Source: Oenanthe sinensis
Taxonomy: Eukaryota > Streptophyta > Magnoliopsida > Apiales > Apiaceae
DNA length: 64,000 bases
Direction: 5' to 3'
Assembly: GCA_028671895.1 (NCBI GenBank)
Contig: JAPMAC010000221.1
Location: 496,001-560,000 of the forward strand
A program made the translations under genes and the position numbers. This document shows positions 21,001 through 31,988 of the stretch, one piece after another (the first letter of the stretch is position 1; each line of letters opens with the position of its first letter). The notes under the pieces were generated by a model. The model was not told the origin of the DNA, did no database searches, and saw only the letters and a list, made by a program, of their open reading frames with translations.

Positions 21001-22140
21001 CAAGTCATATTCAAGGAGAAGGCATGGAATCTGATGATCACTTGGACACCCATAACAAAAATCGGGCCGTGTATGGTGGATGAAGCTTTCTTCCAAGAAA
21101 GGGGTGCAAGTGAACTGGTAGAATTCGCTCACAAGGTAGACACCTCTGTCAAGACTGGAGTGCTGTTTAAGGAGAAATTGTTGAAGATGGCTGAAGACAG
21201 AGGGGTTGACATCATTCTAAATCCCTACCAGATTAGATATGTCCATGACAAGGTCTTGAGGATCGTAAATCTGCATGACTCGAAACTAACTCCGAGCGGA
21301 AATGTGCTGAAGGCAGTTGCAAAGCTAGTTCTCTCTAAGGGTTTTCTATCAAAGGAAAAGAAGCTGGTGGCTAAGGACTTGGAGAAGCTGATAAGAAGGC
21401 AAGATACTAGATACAAGTTGCTTGAAGCTACACTACTAGTGGTTAAGAAGGAACCTGAAGACTATGCATTCGAGCTGCAAAACGAGGCAATAAGAGAGCA
21501 TGTGCAAAGATACGGAGATCCAAGGATAGACATTCCAGAAGAAGGGGAAATAAGGAAGGAAGCTAGTGCAGTGGTTAGTGCAAATGTCAAGTTTGTCAAG
21601 AGCAAAGCTGAGAATGAGAATGATCTGCTGATCTATACAGACAAGCATAAGGTGGAAACCATCATTGAAATCAAGTACGACATCTTTGCAGAACACAGTC
21701 ATGAAACACTGTGTAGTATAAGAGAATTGATTGAGGAGATGGATGATATTGACGAGTTTGATCAGGATTATCTGAGGGTCACGTTTGATAACTTCTGTAA
21801 GAGAAGACAACAACTTGATATTCAGAGGCTACAGCAATGCACCACCGCTATTGTCATTGGATACCCTAAACGGCTGGTCATACGGAAGAAAGGGGAAAAG
21901 GGGTACCCTGACAAAGTCACAAAGCTGAGGTTTGAAGACATTCCCACGAAGCTTACCACTCGCAGCATGGTTGAAAGGTGGTTGAGGTTGTTTCGAAATT
22001 ACAAGATCAGAAATCATGTGGAAGCAGAAGGACTTAATCTTCTCAAGAAAAGAATGGATGAAGTCTGCAACCCTGAGTTCATGAAGAAAGAAAAAGCAGC
22101 CAAGAAGAAAGCTCGTGAGGAAGAGGAGCGCAAGAAATAA
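18010..22140 (+). CDS. Giant extra ORF of Sirevirus B (1,376 residues, unknown function)
   Basis: The frame is open from 17923, but I choose the ATG at 18010 (AAAATGGCA, good context). It lies downstream of pol, where Sireviruses carry the optional 'envelope-like' ORF. Residues 1-290 look globular (TFSIGG-like FTIGGVKYEVSLRKFNELLGLP, WMPRFLQMVLDDVL) and resemble extra ORFs I recall from other plant retroelements. Residues about 290-640 are Ser/Pro/acidic and disordered. About 640-730 is coiled coil (LQDLVKKVEALEAGV). About 735-790 is Gly/Asp-rich. From about 890 to the end it is charged and helical, finishing in a Lys/Arg/Glu-rich tail. I see no signal peptide, membrane segment or furin-like site, so an envelope role is not supported. 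It is intact, unlike many such ORFs. Confidence 0.85.
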   Translation: MANPNFTIPKTNFVNLSADRATGRFIHYQFWIESLNNTSIVSHALTASPILNVEALQAAYSTLEIQGGKANPTGLSFTIGGVKYEVSLRKFNELLGLPTEDYAPEPTMEDMLQLFTEIGCRPPTGPIKVTKVNTGMLPAEWDYVVQAIQRCMFPKDKDYRPMNNSCRVILYGVANNRRVNVGKHLLIQLHERWALEKNASRNPEDGPVKCWMPRFLQMVLDDVLSEEHRRMFQGSERMACFDMTLKSISTMETQQKSRLFELRLTPYFQDLQDEYARRHASQFTAVEAESSGNEAEGGDPVPRTLEQARMDVDMAEANVAEAGADKDDDLLSQVPILANLDQSSIQPVFYSRGPENPQALSQAASPSVHKRSASPKTGDKRKASLSESSESSGGSVGVERVVTSAALPPSKKQKVDSNPVATAQPVKASSPLTATTPHAGGSPLQIISTHSHSPRHVGESQEGGPTQQPIGAGPTFPELSAQGSLSNFSEGEWQTETSTSDTSISGSFNEEESVESSTDDASSSKSENKLLAEQRHLVTGGSTPPEQPSEPEKVLSEQGDDMVITSSPVVDTALKGSVSLTDIADQLTASPQRLVDEALVLLGSKHEGETGRVDPFFLGILSETEPDESKQSNPSQTPSPKLQDLVKKVEALEAGVAGVTAAVSTHSGRLEVGAQFMENLIAVQNQMIDKINNLGLAQVEVGRSVDDVTYGMSQVWTKLNELLDAVCGRNKDGPGPSTGGGGDDNNDDDAPDEDNTPKGEKEDQGLKKLTSKGPVIESSNKSGEKVEEAQPALKDKGKQKMVAEEEAEKETPLVDTFMGDFIEDSDDDEMDVEALVARRSRLEQRAREWEQERGLNPGGSGAGVAGDAGDHSVADEHVPEEEVDEAEMQGEIFREARERVNEEVLQGIVEKELMAKEKRAAQKTQHEYEMKKIKDPKVQADIRREGPEWDKAREALAGPRAYAHDSGRLSFLLHKLENLNPGLLNYLNCIRQGCTSVQVIFKEKAWNLMITWTPITKIGPCMVDEAFFQERGASELVEFAHKVDTSVKTGVLFKEKLLKMAEDRGVDIILNPYQIRYVHDKVLRIVNLHDSKLTPSGNVLKAVAKLVLSKGFLSKEKKLVAKDLEKLIRRQDTRYKLLEATLLVVKKEPEDYAFELQNEAIREHVQRYGDPRIDIPEEGEIRKEASAVVSANVKFVKSKAENENDLLIYTDKHKVETIIEIKYDIFAEHSHETLCSIRELIEEMDDIDEFDQDYLRVTFDNFCKRRQQLDIQRLQQCTTAIVIGYPKRLVIRKKGEKGYPDKVTKLRFEDIPTKLTTRSMVERWLRLFRNYKIRNHVEAEGLNLLKKRMDEVCNPEFMKKEKAAKKKAREEEERKK

Positions 22141-22614
22141 AAGTTTTAATGTATCATGCTTGTAATGTTTCTTTGCGTTGTAATTTGTTTTCTTGTTTTC
22201 CTGCATTGTAAAAATATATTATCTGTTGTCTTGTGTAGTGTAAGGTAGAAGTTAGTTAGCTAAGTGTCTTGAAACTGGTTTATATTAGGCATCAATTATT
22301 TCGCGAAGTTCGGCGGTGGTAATACTGCTAAAAGGACTTCAGAAGGATAATTGAAGATTGAGTGGACCGTGCTCTTAAAGTACTTAGAGAAAATCTCTAG
22401 AAGAGCATGAAGCCATTTAATCGAGCCAACAGGTGTCCAATTTTGGCACTTGAAGTATCAGTAATAGACATGAAGTTAATTAATCAAGCCAAGCATTATG
22501 CAAGTTGACATGATCTTTTATGAATGTTATTTTATCTTTTTCAGTCCCTGTTTAGTTGAGTTATCCTCATTGTGAATTTGGTTGTCATTGTTAGACAATC
22601 AAATAGGGGGAGAT
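22141..22614 (+). other. 3' untranslated region and polypurine tract of B
   Basis: Non-coding sequence after the extra ORF ending in the tract AAATAGGGGGAGAT (22601-22614) directly before the right LTR. Unlike A and E, only this one GGGGGAG tract is evident. Confidence 0.85.
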
Positions 22615-23895
22615 TGAAAGGCATAGGTGTACTAACTTGTAACACTTAATTATTTTGTAACTCAACTAAGTAAAAGATAAAACAACAGCAAAACAAGAGA
22701 AACTGAAGAAGCACATGGAATCAATCAACTGAAGAAATGGTAATGATACTTGGTAACTACAAGTAACTAATTTGGTTAATCAAGGATGCATAAGTGAGAA
22801 GAAGTTCAATCTGAGTATTGCTCATGCCCTAACTTATCTAATGGAGAATCAAATTAATGTCAAGGAAGTATCAAGAAGGCCAAAGTGATTTCATGTAATG
22901 TATATCAACATCTGGTTAATGTAAAGGTTAATCAACAAATGAGAACTGACATTCAGAAGCAAGAACCCCTACAAGACTAGTCACTTATGAACCAGACCAT
23001 TGCATCAAGTGTCAGGACATTGGAGGCAAGTTCGTGTCAGTAATAGAAGATCTCATTTGAATTGAGTGAGGAAAAGAAATTGAAGAAGCTAAGGAAACTT
23101 GCTCACAAAGGTTAATTCTCAATTAGTCACTAAAGAAGGTCAACATTGGATGTGTGCATATTTGCCAAGGCAAATGTCGATCCACAGCAGATCGAGATGC
23201 GGGTCGAGATTTACAAGTGAAGTAAAACTCTGCAAAGGCAAATCTCGATCCAGGCGATAGATCGAGATCGAGATTCTCCTAGATCGAGATCGAGATTCTC
23301 CCAGATCGAGATCGAGATTTTCACAGATCGAGATCGAGATCCTCATAGATCGAGATCGAGATTCTCCCAGATCGAGATCGAGATTTTCACAGATCGAGAT
23401 CGAGATGGGTCCAGGCGAAGATCGAGATGCGGGTAGAAATGTAACATTTAATGTTCAAGGGACAAGTGGCTTATTGTGAACGGTTGATCCAGAGTTGTTG
23501 GGAAAGTACTTTTTGTTGTCGAAGTCCTGATTGGGCCACGTACACAAAAAGGACAAGATCAAGACTACATGACATTATAAAAGCAGCACTTTGTTTTTTA
23601 TTTTAGTAGGAACTTGTATCTCTGTATTTTCAACGATAATTTTTTAAGAGAGAGCATTTACTGTAAAACAAAAAGTGAGAGAGAGAGGATCAGTTGAATC
23701 TAGCTTTAATTGCTGTATTTATTGTTCAACTGATCATGATGCTTTTATGAATGTTGTAGCAAATCCATCAATGAATATAATGATATATTCTTGAAATTCT
23801 GAGTCATCATTTATTACTTGCACATTGTTTATTCTCTCATAAATTTTTAAACAGTTGTATTCACCCCCCCCCTCTACAACACTTTGGACCTAACA
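22615..23895 (+). repeat. 3' LTR of Sirevirus B
   Basis: 1,281 bp, matching 9263-10542; the only difference I noticed is one more C in the poly-C tract near 23865 (9 versus 8). It includes a second copy of the ATCGAG array (about 23238-23430) and of the TATA box. CAAAC at 23896-23900 follows. Confidence 0.95.
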
Positions 23896-23900
23896 CAAAC

Positions 23901-25079
23901 GATGATGATAAGGAAGAGATGGGAAATCTTGCTCTTATGGCTTCATCCGAAGAATCACGGTCTCCAACTCATCAAGGAGGAATAGATGTAAATCCTTCTT
24001 GCCCTAGAATGTTTGCTTTGGTAGGTAAAGAACTAGATGGTGAGAGAAGTAAAGTTAAGGTACTAAGACTCGAAATCAAAGTTCTAACTGATGAGAAAAA
24101 TGATTTAACTTTGGCTAAAAGGAAAAGTGACGAGTTGACTGACCAGTTGACTAAAGACTTAGCTTTTCAAGTCAACAGAGTCAAATGTTATATTGATGTT
24201 GAAACTTATCTCAGAAACCTAGTTGACCAACAGGTGATAAAACGAAAAGTTGGAATAGGGTTTGAGTATAATGAATCTGTAGGAAAGGCAAGCAACATTA
24301 CCCCATTCAAGCAAAGTGCTAAAGAAAGGGGTATTCCTCATGTTGTTAAGGACGCACGTAAACCTCTTTTCATAACACCTATAGCAGAACCAATCCTTGA
24401 GAGCTCTATAATGATTTCCTATGAAATGAATTTAGAGGATCTTGAGGAAGAGAAGAAAAGAGAGGAACAAGCTAGGGACATAAAAGGAGTAAATGTCCAA
24501 GAAGAGATAATTGCGTCCAAGACACCAGTGAAAGTTGTGGGAACTTCTGATTTCCCCAAACCTGGTATAGGTGCTAAGAACTTAAAGAATAATTTGAACA
24601 AACCTAACAATAAGTTTGTTAAAAGTAAGAATAGTAACAACCAATGTCATTCTACTGAGAACTTTAAGACTGTTGAAAAAGTTAAAGTAGAAACTGTTAA
24701 GACACCTACTGTATTGAATAACATGCCTACTATTGATGCTTTCTATAAACATTGTGGTATAATGAATTGTATGTTATGTTCTTTTAATGCTATGACTTCT
24801 TACTTCAAACGCATGATAGCTAGGAAAGATAACATGACACCTAGATAGCACATCAATAGTAAATTTACTAAATCGAAGACTGCGACTCCTTCACCTGAGA
24901 AGAAGGAATCATATATTCCAAAGTCTAAACAGAAAGTTGTTAAGACTGTTTTTAGAAAGGTAGGATCAGTCAAGGAAGATAATGATGTTATTCGAAAAGG
25001 ATCTGTTGTCAAAGCAGATAAAGGTCAATTTTTTAAGTATGCCGGGGCCAATCAATTTTGGGTTCTGAAGACGAATTAA
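23901..25079 (+). pseudogene. Gag of Sirevirus A, C-terminal part
   Basis: This continues the Gag frame cut at 9262: DDDKEEMGNLALMA parallels B's DEDQELCNFALMA. It holds a helical, charged region (about 24000-24260) like B's coiled coil, the VKDARKPLF block and the CGIMNCMLC motif near 24755. The second CCHC knuckle present in B is not recognisable. A TAG at 24846-24848 interrupts the frame, after which it stays open in the same frame to the natural stop at 25077-25079 (FWVLKTN). Only one frame is used across the whole stretch, which shows that B's frameshift is a change in B. Confidence 0.85.
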
Positions 25080-25080
25080 T

Positions 25081-26812
25081 CCGTTTGATATATGCAGGGA
25101 GTTAAACAGGTAAACCGAGTTATATAGATCCTGGACAGTGGATCTTCAAGGCATATGACCAGAGATAGAGCCCTGCTATCAGACGTGGTTGAAAGAGCTG
25201 GCCCAATCGTCACCTTTGGAGATAACAGCAAATGAATGACTACGGGATATGGCAAGTTAAATACTGGAAATGTTATCATTGAAAACGTCTCTTTAGTGGA
25301 AGGACTTAAGCAAAATCTACTCAGCGTCAGTCAATTTTGTGATAAAGGGTACAAAGTAAACTTTATCAAGGAGAAATGCTTACTAGCTCATTCTAAAGAT
25401 GACAAACTGGCCTTGCGTGGAGTAAGGAAAGGAAACTTGTACGTAGCCGATCTCAACTCAGGAATTGGAGATGAAGCAAACCGTTTCTACTCAAAGGCTT
25501 CATCAGAAGAAAGCTGGATATGGCACAAGAAACTCTCACATCTAAACTTTAAAACAATGAAATCTTTAGTAAAGAGGGATTTGGTGAGAGGACTGCCTCC
25601 AATGGAATTTACACAGGAAGGATTGTGTGAGGCATGTCAGAAAGGGAAGTCAAAGAAAGCAACTCACAGAGGCACAGACACTTCAAACATCACTGAACCA
25701 CTTCAACTCCTACACATGGATTTATTTGGTCCAGTAAATATACTATCTATGTCAAAGAAGAAATACGCCTTAGTGATTGTGGATGACTTCACAAAGTACA
25801 CGTGGGTTTTATTCTTAAACTCTAAGGATGAAACTCCACATTTGGTGATTGATCATATAAAGCTGATTGAGTTAGATTCAAAGTTAACTGTCAGAGCAAT
25901 CAGATTAGATAATGGAGTTGCAGAAAGGAAAAATAGAACCCTGATTGAAGCTGCAAGGACTATGCTAAGTGAATCAAGGTTACCTATCTACTTCTGGGCT
26001 GAAGCAATAAGTACAACATGTTATACCCAGAATCGAACTCTGATCAATAAAGAACATATGAAGACACCCTATGAATTAATGGCTGGCAAGAAACCTACTC
26101 TAAAGTACTTTCATGTATTTGGAGCCAAATGCTTTGTGCTAAAGGATGGAGATGAACATCGTGGCAAGTTTGAGGCCAGGGCACATGAAGCTATTTTTGT
26201 CGGATATTCAAGAAGAGCATATAGGGTGTACATAATTAATCAACACCAAGTAAAGGAAAGTGTCAATGTTACTTTTGATGACACTAAACTCCCAAGTATC
26301 CAAACTAAAGATTCTTCTGAATCATTAAAATTTGACAATTATCCAGACTCACATTCTGATGACGAAGAAGAACTTGAGGCTGCAACAGGAAATGATGATG
26401 ACAATAATAATGATGATCCAGGTAACAATGGTGGAAACAATGGTAACACTGGAGATACTACTAATACCAGTGGTGGATCAACAAGTCATCCTGGCAGCAA
26501 CTCAGGGGGAGATGAAGGATCAACTGGCATAACACAACATCACAATGAATTTCGAGGCGAATCATCAAGATCAAACCTACCTAGGGAAAGGATATGGAGC
26601 AGAGATCATCCTTTTGAATTGATCATAGGTGATCCAGATGTTGGAGTTAGAACCAAAAGTCTGACTTCAAATGAATGCTTATTTTCAGTGTTTCTATCTT
26701 AAGAAGAACCAAAAAGATTGAAGATGCACTAACTTATCTAGATTGGGTTCTTGCCATGCAAGAAGAGCTCAATCAGTTTGAGAGACAAGAAGTCTGGACA
26801 CTGGTACCCAGG
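25081..26812 (+). pseudogene. Pol of Sirevirus A: protease, integrase, start of RT; defective
   Basis: Protease (LDSGSSRHMT near 25131), preintegrase zinc region and integrase parallel B's Pol. Lesions visible: TAG at 25125-25127 where B has Trp, TGA at 25233-25235, and TAA at 26700-26702 where B has Gln. There is also a frame change near 26712, after which the RT start (MQEELNQFERQEVWTLVPR) continues in another frame. The integrase core lacks 31 codons between its second Asp and the Glu (DNG joined to VAERKN at 25911), so the catalytic core is damaged. The longest open piece is 25236-26702. At 26812 element C is inserted; the rest of RT and RNase H is not found on the other side. Confidence 0.9.
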
Positions 26813-27485
26813 TGTGACGCCCCCAGCTCCGGGGTCAGGAATCCGGGTCATCACGGTCCAATTTCCACAATAAGTAATGCTCACCTGCTTTAACAATTAT
26901 AACAATCCAACATACATGCCATGACCCCAAACCAAATACACAACTCGAGTTATAGTCTCAGGAAACGAACTCAAAATAATAACAGTTATTATAATCCAAC
27001 TATAATAAACTCAGGATCTCATGCTACTAATATCACTTCTACATGATGTTACATTAGAAGTTAACAATGTTCCAACCTGTATTAATACCTTGCATAATTT
27101 TACAATAATTATTAGGATTCTAAACTGAAATCCTATCTAGCTTACACTGCCTGTAGAAGCCTCGAACCTGACTAACTCAAGCTCGAATCTCTTATTTCCT
27201 TTGCATCCCATGGGCAAGTCTTACTGCAAGATATAAGGTTTACAAAAAGCAAGAATGAGCCAAAGAATGCTCAGCAAGTTATTTATCATAATATTTCAAG
27301 GAAAAGGTGATAGCCATAATTATCCCAACTGGGTATTCAACAATAACAGTATACAACTTACAATATGAGTGAAGATGTATAACCAATTATATCTCGACAA
27401 TAACGGAAGCAAAGTTCGCAAGACAAGAAGATATTCACGATAAGAACGCAGTTCAAGTTACTGCGAAAAGAATCAATAAAAGCTC

Positions 27486-27625
27486 AACAGTTCCCATTAA
27501 CACTATCATTAGTGTAGGAACAATGAAATTTCAACAGTTCCCATTAACACTATCATTAGTGTAGGACCAGTGAAATTTCAACAGTTCCCATTAACACTAC
27601 CATTAGTGTAGGACCAATGAAACTG
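27486..27625. repeat. 47-bp minisatellite in C's LTR
   Basis: Three copies of a unit containing CAGTTCCCATTAACACTA followed by CATTAGTGTAGGA; within each, AACACTA and TAGTGT can pair as a small hairpin. The same array is at about 35742-35880 in the right LTR. Confidence 0.85.
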
Positions 27626-27999
27626 ATATATACGAATAAAACAGTACTCAAAACAACCAACCAACTCAGAGTGGATTACATTCCCGTTGACACTATCGGT
27701 AACTCAGCACCTAGGCTTTCGTTACAGTGCAACGTCAAATTCCAATTGGAAGAAACGGGATTAACTGGAGATTTTTCAACGCCTTATTGTACTCGATGAT
27801 CAGTCGCATGTACAATCGACATTACGTCATTTTCTCTACTAGTAGAAGGACAACCCCTTATCGGGACGTCACCCTAGGCAACTCATGGGCCTTTAATTAC
27901 GGCTGGGTCGTGCGTCCCCGACCTCTTACGCAACTTTTACTCCAGTCCCTGATGAATACTTAAACATTCATCAAACCTAGAAGGAAATTTAATCAAGCC

Positions 28000-28420
28000 T
28001 TCTAGAATAACAACAATTCATCAACAGATAAGGAAGGGAATTTAATACAACCTTCCAGAACAACACAACAATCCATCACAGGATTTTATCAACAAATAAG
28101 GAAGGGAATTTAATACAACCTTCCAGAACAACAACAATCCACTCTAGGATTTCAATCAACAGATAAGGAAGGGAATTTAATACAACCTTCCAGAACAACA
28201 ACAATCCACTCTAGGATTTCAATCAACAGATAAGGAAGGGAATTTAATACAACCTTCCAGAACAACAACAATCCACTCTAGGATTTCAATCAACAGATAA
28301 GGAAGGGAATTTAATACAACCTTCCAGAACAACAACAATCCACTCTAGGATTTCAATCAACAGATAAGGAAGGGAATTTAATACAACCTTCCAGAACAAC
28401 AACGACCTATTGTAAGATTT
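28000..28420. repeat. ~67-bp minisatellite in C's LTR
   Basis: Repeated units carry AGATAAGGAAGGGAATTTAA and CCTTCCAGAACAACA. Six copies are visible here, about four before the break at 36494, and about eight in D's LTR (41130-41680, opposite strand), so copy number varies between family members. Confidence 0.9.
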
Positions 28421-31400
28421 CAATATCTGACAATAGCTTGGCTCCCGAAACAGGGTGGGAGTACTCTCGAAACATCTGGGTTGACTCTCAGTCAACGAAT
28501 TTAACAAGACAAAAACCCTTGAATCAAGGAGACTCAAGAACGCGACCGGGGAGCCACTAATACTGGTTGAAAATAGACTCCACAAAATATTACATTTTTG
28601 GAGTAAAACAATGGGCCATAAGGCACCTATACAACTGAGAGGAATATCGGAGCCGGACGTTACCTCCCGAACCTGGAGTTATCGACTCAGAATAAATACA
28701 AAATATTCAAGTCATCGCTCACTATTTATTATTTAATGAAAAATAATATTTAAAAAAGTTTAGACAACTCCAGAATATTTTTAAAGAACAATTAAATATT
28801 TTATTAATATTTAGGAGGCCCAGAATAGTCCTCGAAAAATATTAAAAGGATTTAAAAGAATTAAAATATTTAATTCAAATATAATCAGGATTATTTAATA
28901 TTTAAATAATCTTAAATGATTCAACATATTTAAATAATATTTAAATAAACCAAAACGAGTCGAAAGTCTTTAATTAACCTTTAAACACTTTCTATATTCT
29001 TTAAATAATATTTAATAAACTAAATATTATTTAAAACATTGAACCTCGACTTACCGTCGAGACACGCTAGACTACTCCCGGTCGACCATCGAGCACCAAA
29101 AAAATATGCTCAACACCAGATTCAGTTATACAAAACTGAAGAATAAACGTCCTCTAACTTTTTAAGAAGTTCCGAGGAGTCTCAGGGTTAGGTTGAAAAA
29201 GATTCGAAACAACTCACGATAAACAATCTTAACAACCTATACACAATCTTGTCATAAATCAGAATTGAAATGACAAAGCGTCGGATACTTGCATACTCTA
29301 ACTTTTCGAGAAATTCAGAGTAGCAGAATAATCAAGTTATAAATGAACAAGACAGTTCCAAACACAACAAAAGTGTATAATCGAAGAACTTATCATTAAG
29401 TCAAAGAGTTCAAAATTTTTGGCATCACCAGGAATTAATAATATTCTGATATGGAATAAAAGGATAGAGTTGAAAACTTGCCTGGAGTCCAAGGATGCTA
29501 TTCCAACTTCTCCCATTTTACACTTAAACCTTTTGTTTTCAAAATTTATCCATCCTAGACGCTTATTAGGCCTAAGCGACTGTCTTTTCTGCCGAAAATT
29601 GGACATGACCTTTTCGTAAATCGGACTATCCACCTGTTTTCAAATCAAGCCAATCAACAATTCCTTCGACTATATATAAAGTCAAACTTACTTTAAAACC
29701 AATTCCTTCACCATACTATAGTCGATTCCGGTTTTTAATCCTAACGTTTTGAAAACCAAGTCCAACCCGCCCTAACCGGCGGTGACCAACTACTATTTTA
29801 GAGAAAAATCCAGAATGACTAAGTAGGTCCAACAATTCCAAACCATTAGTAATCAATCCTCGAATCATGTCATTTAAACGAAACTAAATTGTTTGCTCAA
29901 ATTAAATCATTTTCGAATCATAAGATTACTCCACCAGCTCATATAAACTCATTGTTGGTGGTGGGGAGTTCGAGCGATTTCATTGAAATCAAAGACTCGT
30001 CCACTCAACCCAAGTATCCAACCATTTTATAATATACAAATTTATACACTTGACTAACATGAAATAAGGCTTCTAACCTTTTCAAAACAATCTCCCAAAA
30101 CAGGGCAGACAACACTGGACTTTAAAATGGTACTGCACTCAGTCCACTTAAACATTTTTCATAAATTGAAAATTAATCATTTAGCTACAAATTTTGGCAG
30201 ATAGCCTCATGCATATCTTCTAAAGTTCCCATAAAATTTTTATCTCCAAAACATTTCAGTTAGGCCAAAAACGAACTGAATCATCTCACAACAAAACGCA
30301 GCAAATTTAGCTTTGCGCGGTCTTTACTAAAACTCACATAACTTTTTACTCGTTAATCCAAACGACGCAAAATTAGTGCCCAAACGATCTAGAGACAATC
30401 TACTATCTAACAGCCATACGCCAAGAACAGTGACCGAAAGTTCCCAGATTTTTCTGGACAGTTGCAGCAGTTAGGTTACGAAAAAAATTGGCATGGTTAC
30501 GTTTGTAAACTCATCGTTTTCCATTTTTATTCTACTCCAAATCAACCAACAAACAATCCCAAACTCCTCATTCAACATCAACAACCAACATACCACAACT
30601 TTAAGCTATAAAAATCAATTTAGCTCAAGAATTAAGAGTTTAACAATTATTAACCAAACACATGCATCCATGGCTTTTCATGCTTCAACAATGTTACCCA
30701 TAGCCTAAATAGCTCTTAACAATCATCAACCAAGCTAAAAGAACTCAAGAACCAAAGAAAATAACTTTTCAGTTTTCGGAGTTACTGTTCATTCGAACCT
30801 TCTTTGAATCATAGCTAAAGATTTCATGGATGGAATGATGTAGAAATCAAGATGGAGCAAGGTGAGTATCATACCTTCGATTCAAGCTATTAAGTGCAAG
30901 AAACGGTGGGGAAATGAGCAAGCAATGAGCAAGTAAGTAATTTTTCTCCTCCCCCCTCACCATGCTTCGGTTGTGGCTGCTCAAGGTGAAGAAACGAAAA
31001 GCACAAACTGATTTTTTTGTGGGGTGGAAGCTAGTGTTTTAAAAGGTTCGTGCGGGAGTCGCGTAACTTCTCGATAACATTTTAATCTCTCCTTCTCGTT
31101 CTCTTTTCTTTCGTTCCACCTAAGTTTTAAAAACTTAAAATGTCATGATATGATTCTAATATATTTTAGAATCATTAAATTAATACTCTTTAATTGTTTC
31201 GAGAATTTTCGGAACAATTCTCCGAATAAATGCTATTCACTTACACCGTCTCTCAAACTCTGCCACGACTTTCATCCGGTCTTCAAATTTATTTTGTTGG
31301 ACCAAAAATAATTATAAGTCCTATATTGTTTGCATATGCTACCGTAACACCGATACGCATATTTTCGAATATCCCGTATATTAATAATACGGTCTCACAC

Positions 31401-31510
31401 TTCAAGTACCTTATGAAGAAAATAAATCCATAAAATCATTTATTCATAAAATGAAAATTTTTATCCAAAACTCTCCATAATCTCAAGTGTCAAAATTTCG
31501 GGTTATTACA

Positions 31511-31524
31511 GTCTCCCCTCCTTA
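31511..31524 (-). other. Polypurine tract of C
   Basis: On the minus strand it reads AAGGAGGGGAGAC directly before the LTR start TGTAATAACC. It is preceded by CCGAGGACGGAATCC, a phrase common before the 3' LTR of plant Del/Tekay elements. Confidence 0.8.
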
Positions 31525-31599
31525 AAAGGATTCCGTCCTCGGAATTCACACGAAGCCAACCGAGGTTACTATTTTCACACCTCGCTTTCTGATTTCTAG

Positions 31600-31988
31600 G
31601 TTGAGATTCCAACCTTCTTGGTTTCGTACTACCCTCTCAGCATTATTACTTCACTTTTCACCATTTGCTCTATTCAGTCGATGATATCTATAATTTCGTA
31701 TTTTAACGCATGCTTAAAGTCCACGCTATAATTTCGTAGCACTCGCGTATGATACGCACGATTGATTCCTTAAAATTTTGGGAAAGAACGCCACTTCATA
31801 TACACCTTCTTAACATACTCCAAGACCTTGAAGGATTCAATACTCCTCGAGCTTAAGTTCTCTTTCTTACTAAATCTCGTTACTTCTTTCCACGATAATG
31901 CTTTCAGCAACACGAAGTCTTTCGCTTCATACTCTCTGCCATTCCTGGCTTGATCACCAAATTCGCTTTGTCTACCTTGAGTTATCAT
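31600..31988 (-). pseudogene. Gypsy integrase C-terminal remnant in C
   Basis: The minus-strand frame from 31988 reads RNGREYEAKDFVLLKALSWK, then VTRFSKKENLSSR and FKVLEYV. These match the order and spacing of the conserved integrase tail of Ty3/gypsy chromoviruses (EF.VGD.V.LKVSP.KG..RFGKKGKL.PR..GPFEIL). After a frame change, LRNYSVDFKHALKYEIIDI continues the same region (HVSMLRKY..DP.HVL.YEPI.I). Stops and shifts make it non-functional. I looked for a chromodomain further down and could not recognise one. It is the best evidence that C descends from an autonomous gypsy element. Confidence 0.75.

Larger units (their letters stand above)
9263..23895 (+). mobile_element. Sirevirus element 'B', full length, very young
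   Basis: Two direct LTRs (9263-10542 and 22615-23895) differ, as far as I can see, only in the length of one C run. Both sides carry the 5-bp target duplication CAAAC (9258-9262 and 23896-23900). In between are a Met-tRNA primer site, gag, pol in copia order, a very long extra ORF and a polypurine tract. At 14.6 kb it is long for a copia element, the excess coming from the extra ORF and its upstream region. It lies inside A's gag. It appears nearly autonomous; the one clear lesion is a frameshift in gag. Confidence 0.95.
26813..31510 (-). repeat. Complete 3' LTR of C, 4,698 bp
   Basis: Bounded by TGTGACGCC on the left and GGTTATTACA on the right. It contains a 47-bp repeat (three copies, about 27486-27625), a ~67-bp repeat (about 28020-28420) and an AT-rich stretch of ATTTAAAT words (28730-29040). 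Its ORFs (for example 27617-27799 and 29419-29619) recur only as part of the LTR and match no protein I know. Confidence 0.9.

Noticed and set aside
18010..22140. Retroviral envelope gene
   Set aside because: Position fits the Sirevirus 'envelope-like' ORF, but I see no signal peptide, membrane-spanning segment or cleavage motif. Called unknown instead.
27617..27963. Small ORFs repeated at 35874-36190
   Set aside because: They recur because both are LTR copies of C; they match no protein and the opposite-strand LTR D breaks them.
29337..29633. 98-codon ORF in C's LTR, similar in part to 39851-40081
   Set aside because: Shared only because both lie in LTRs of the same gypsy family; no domain and not kept intact between them.
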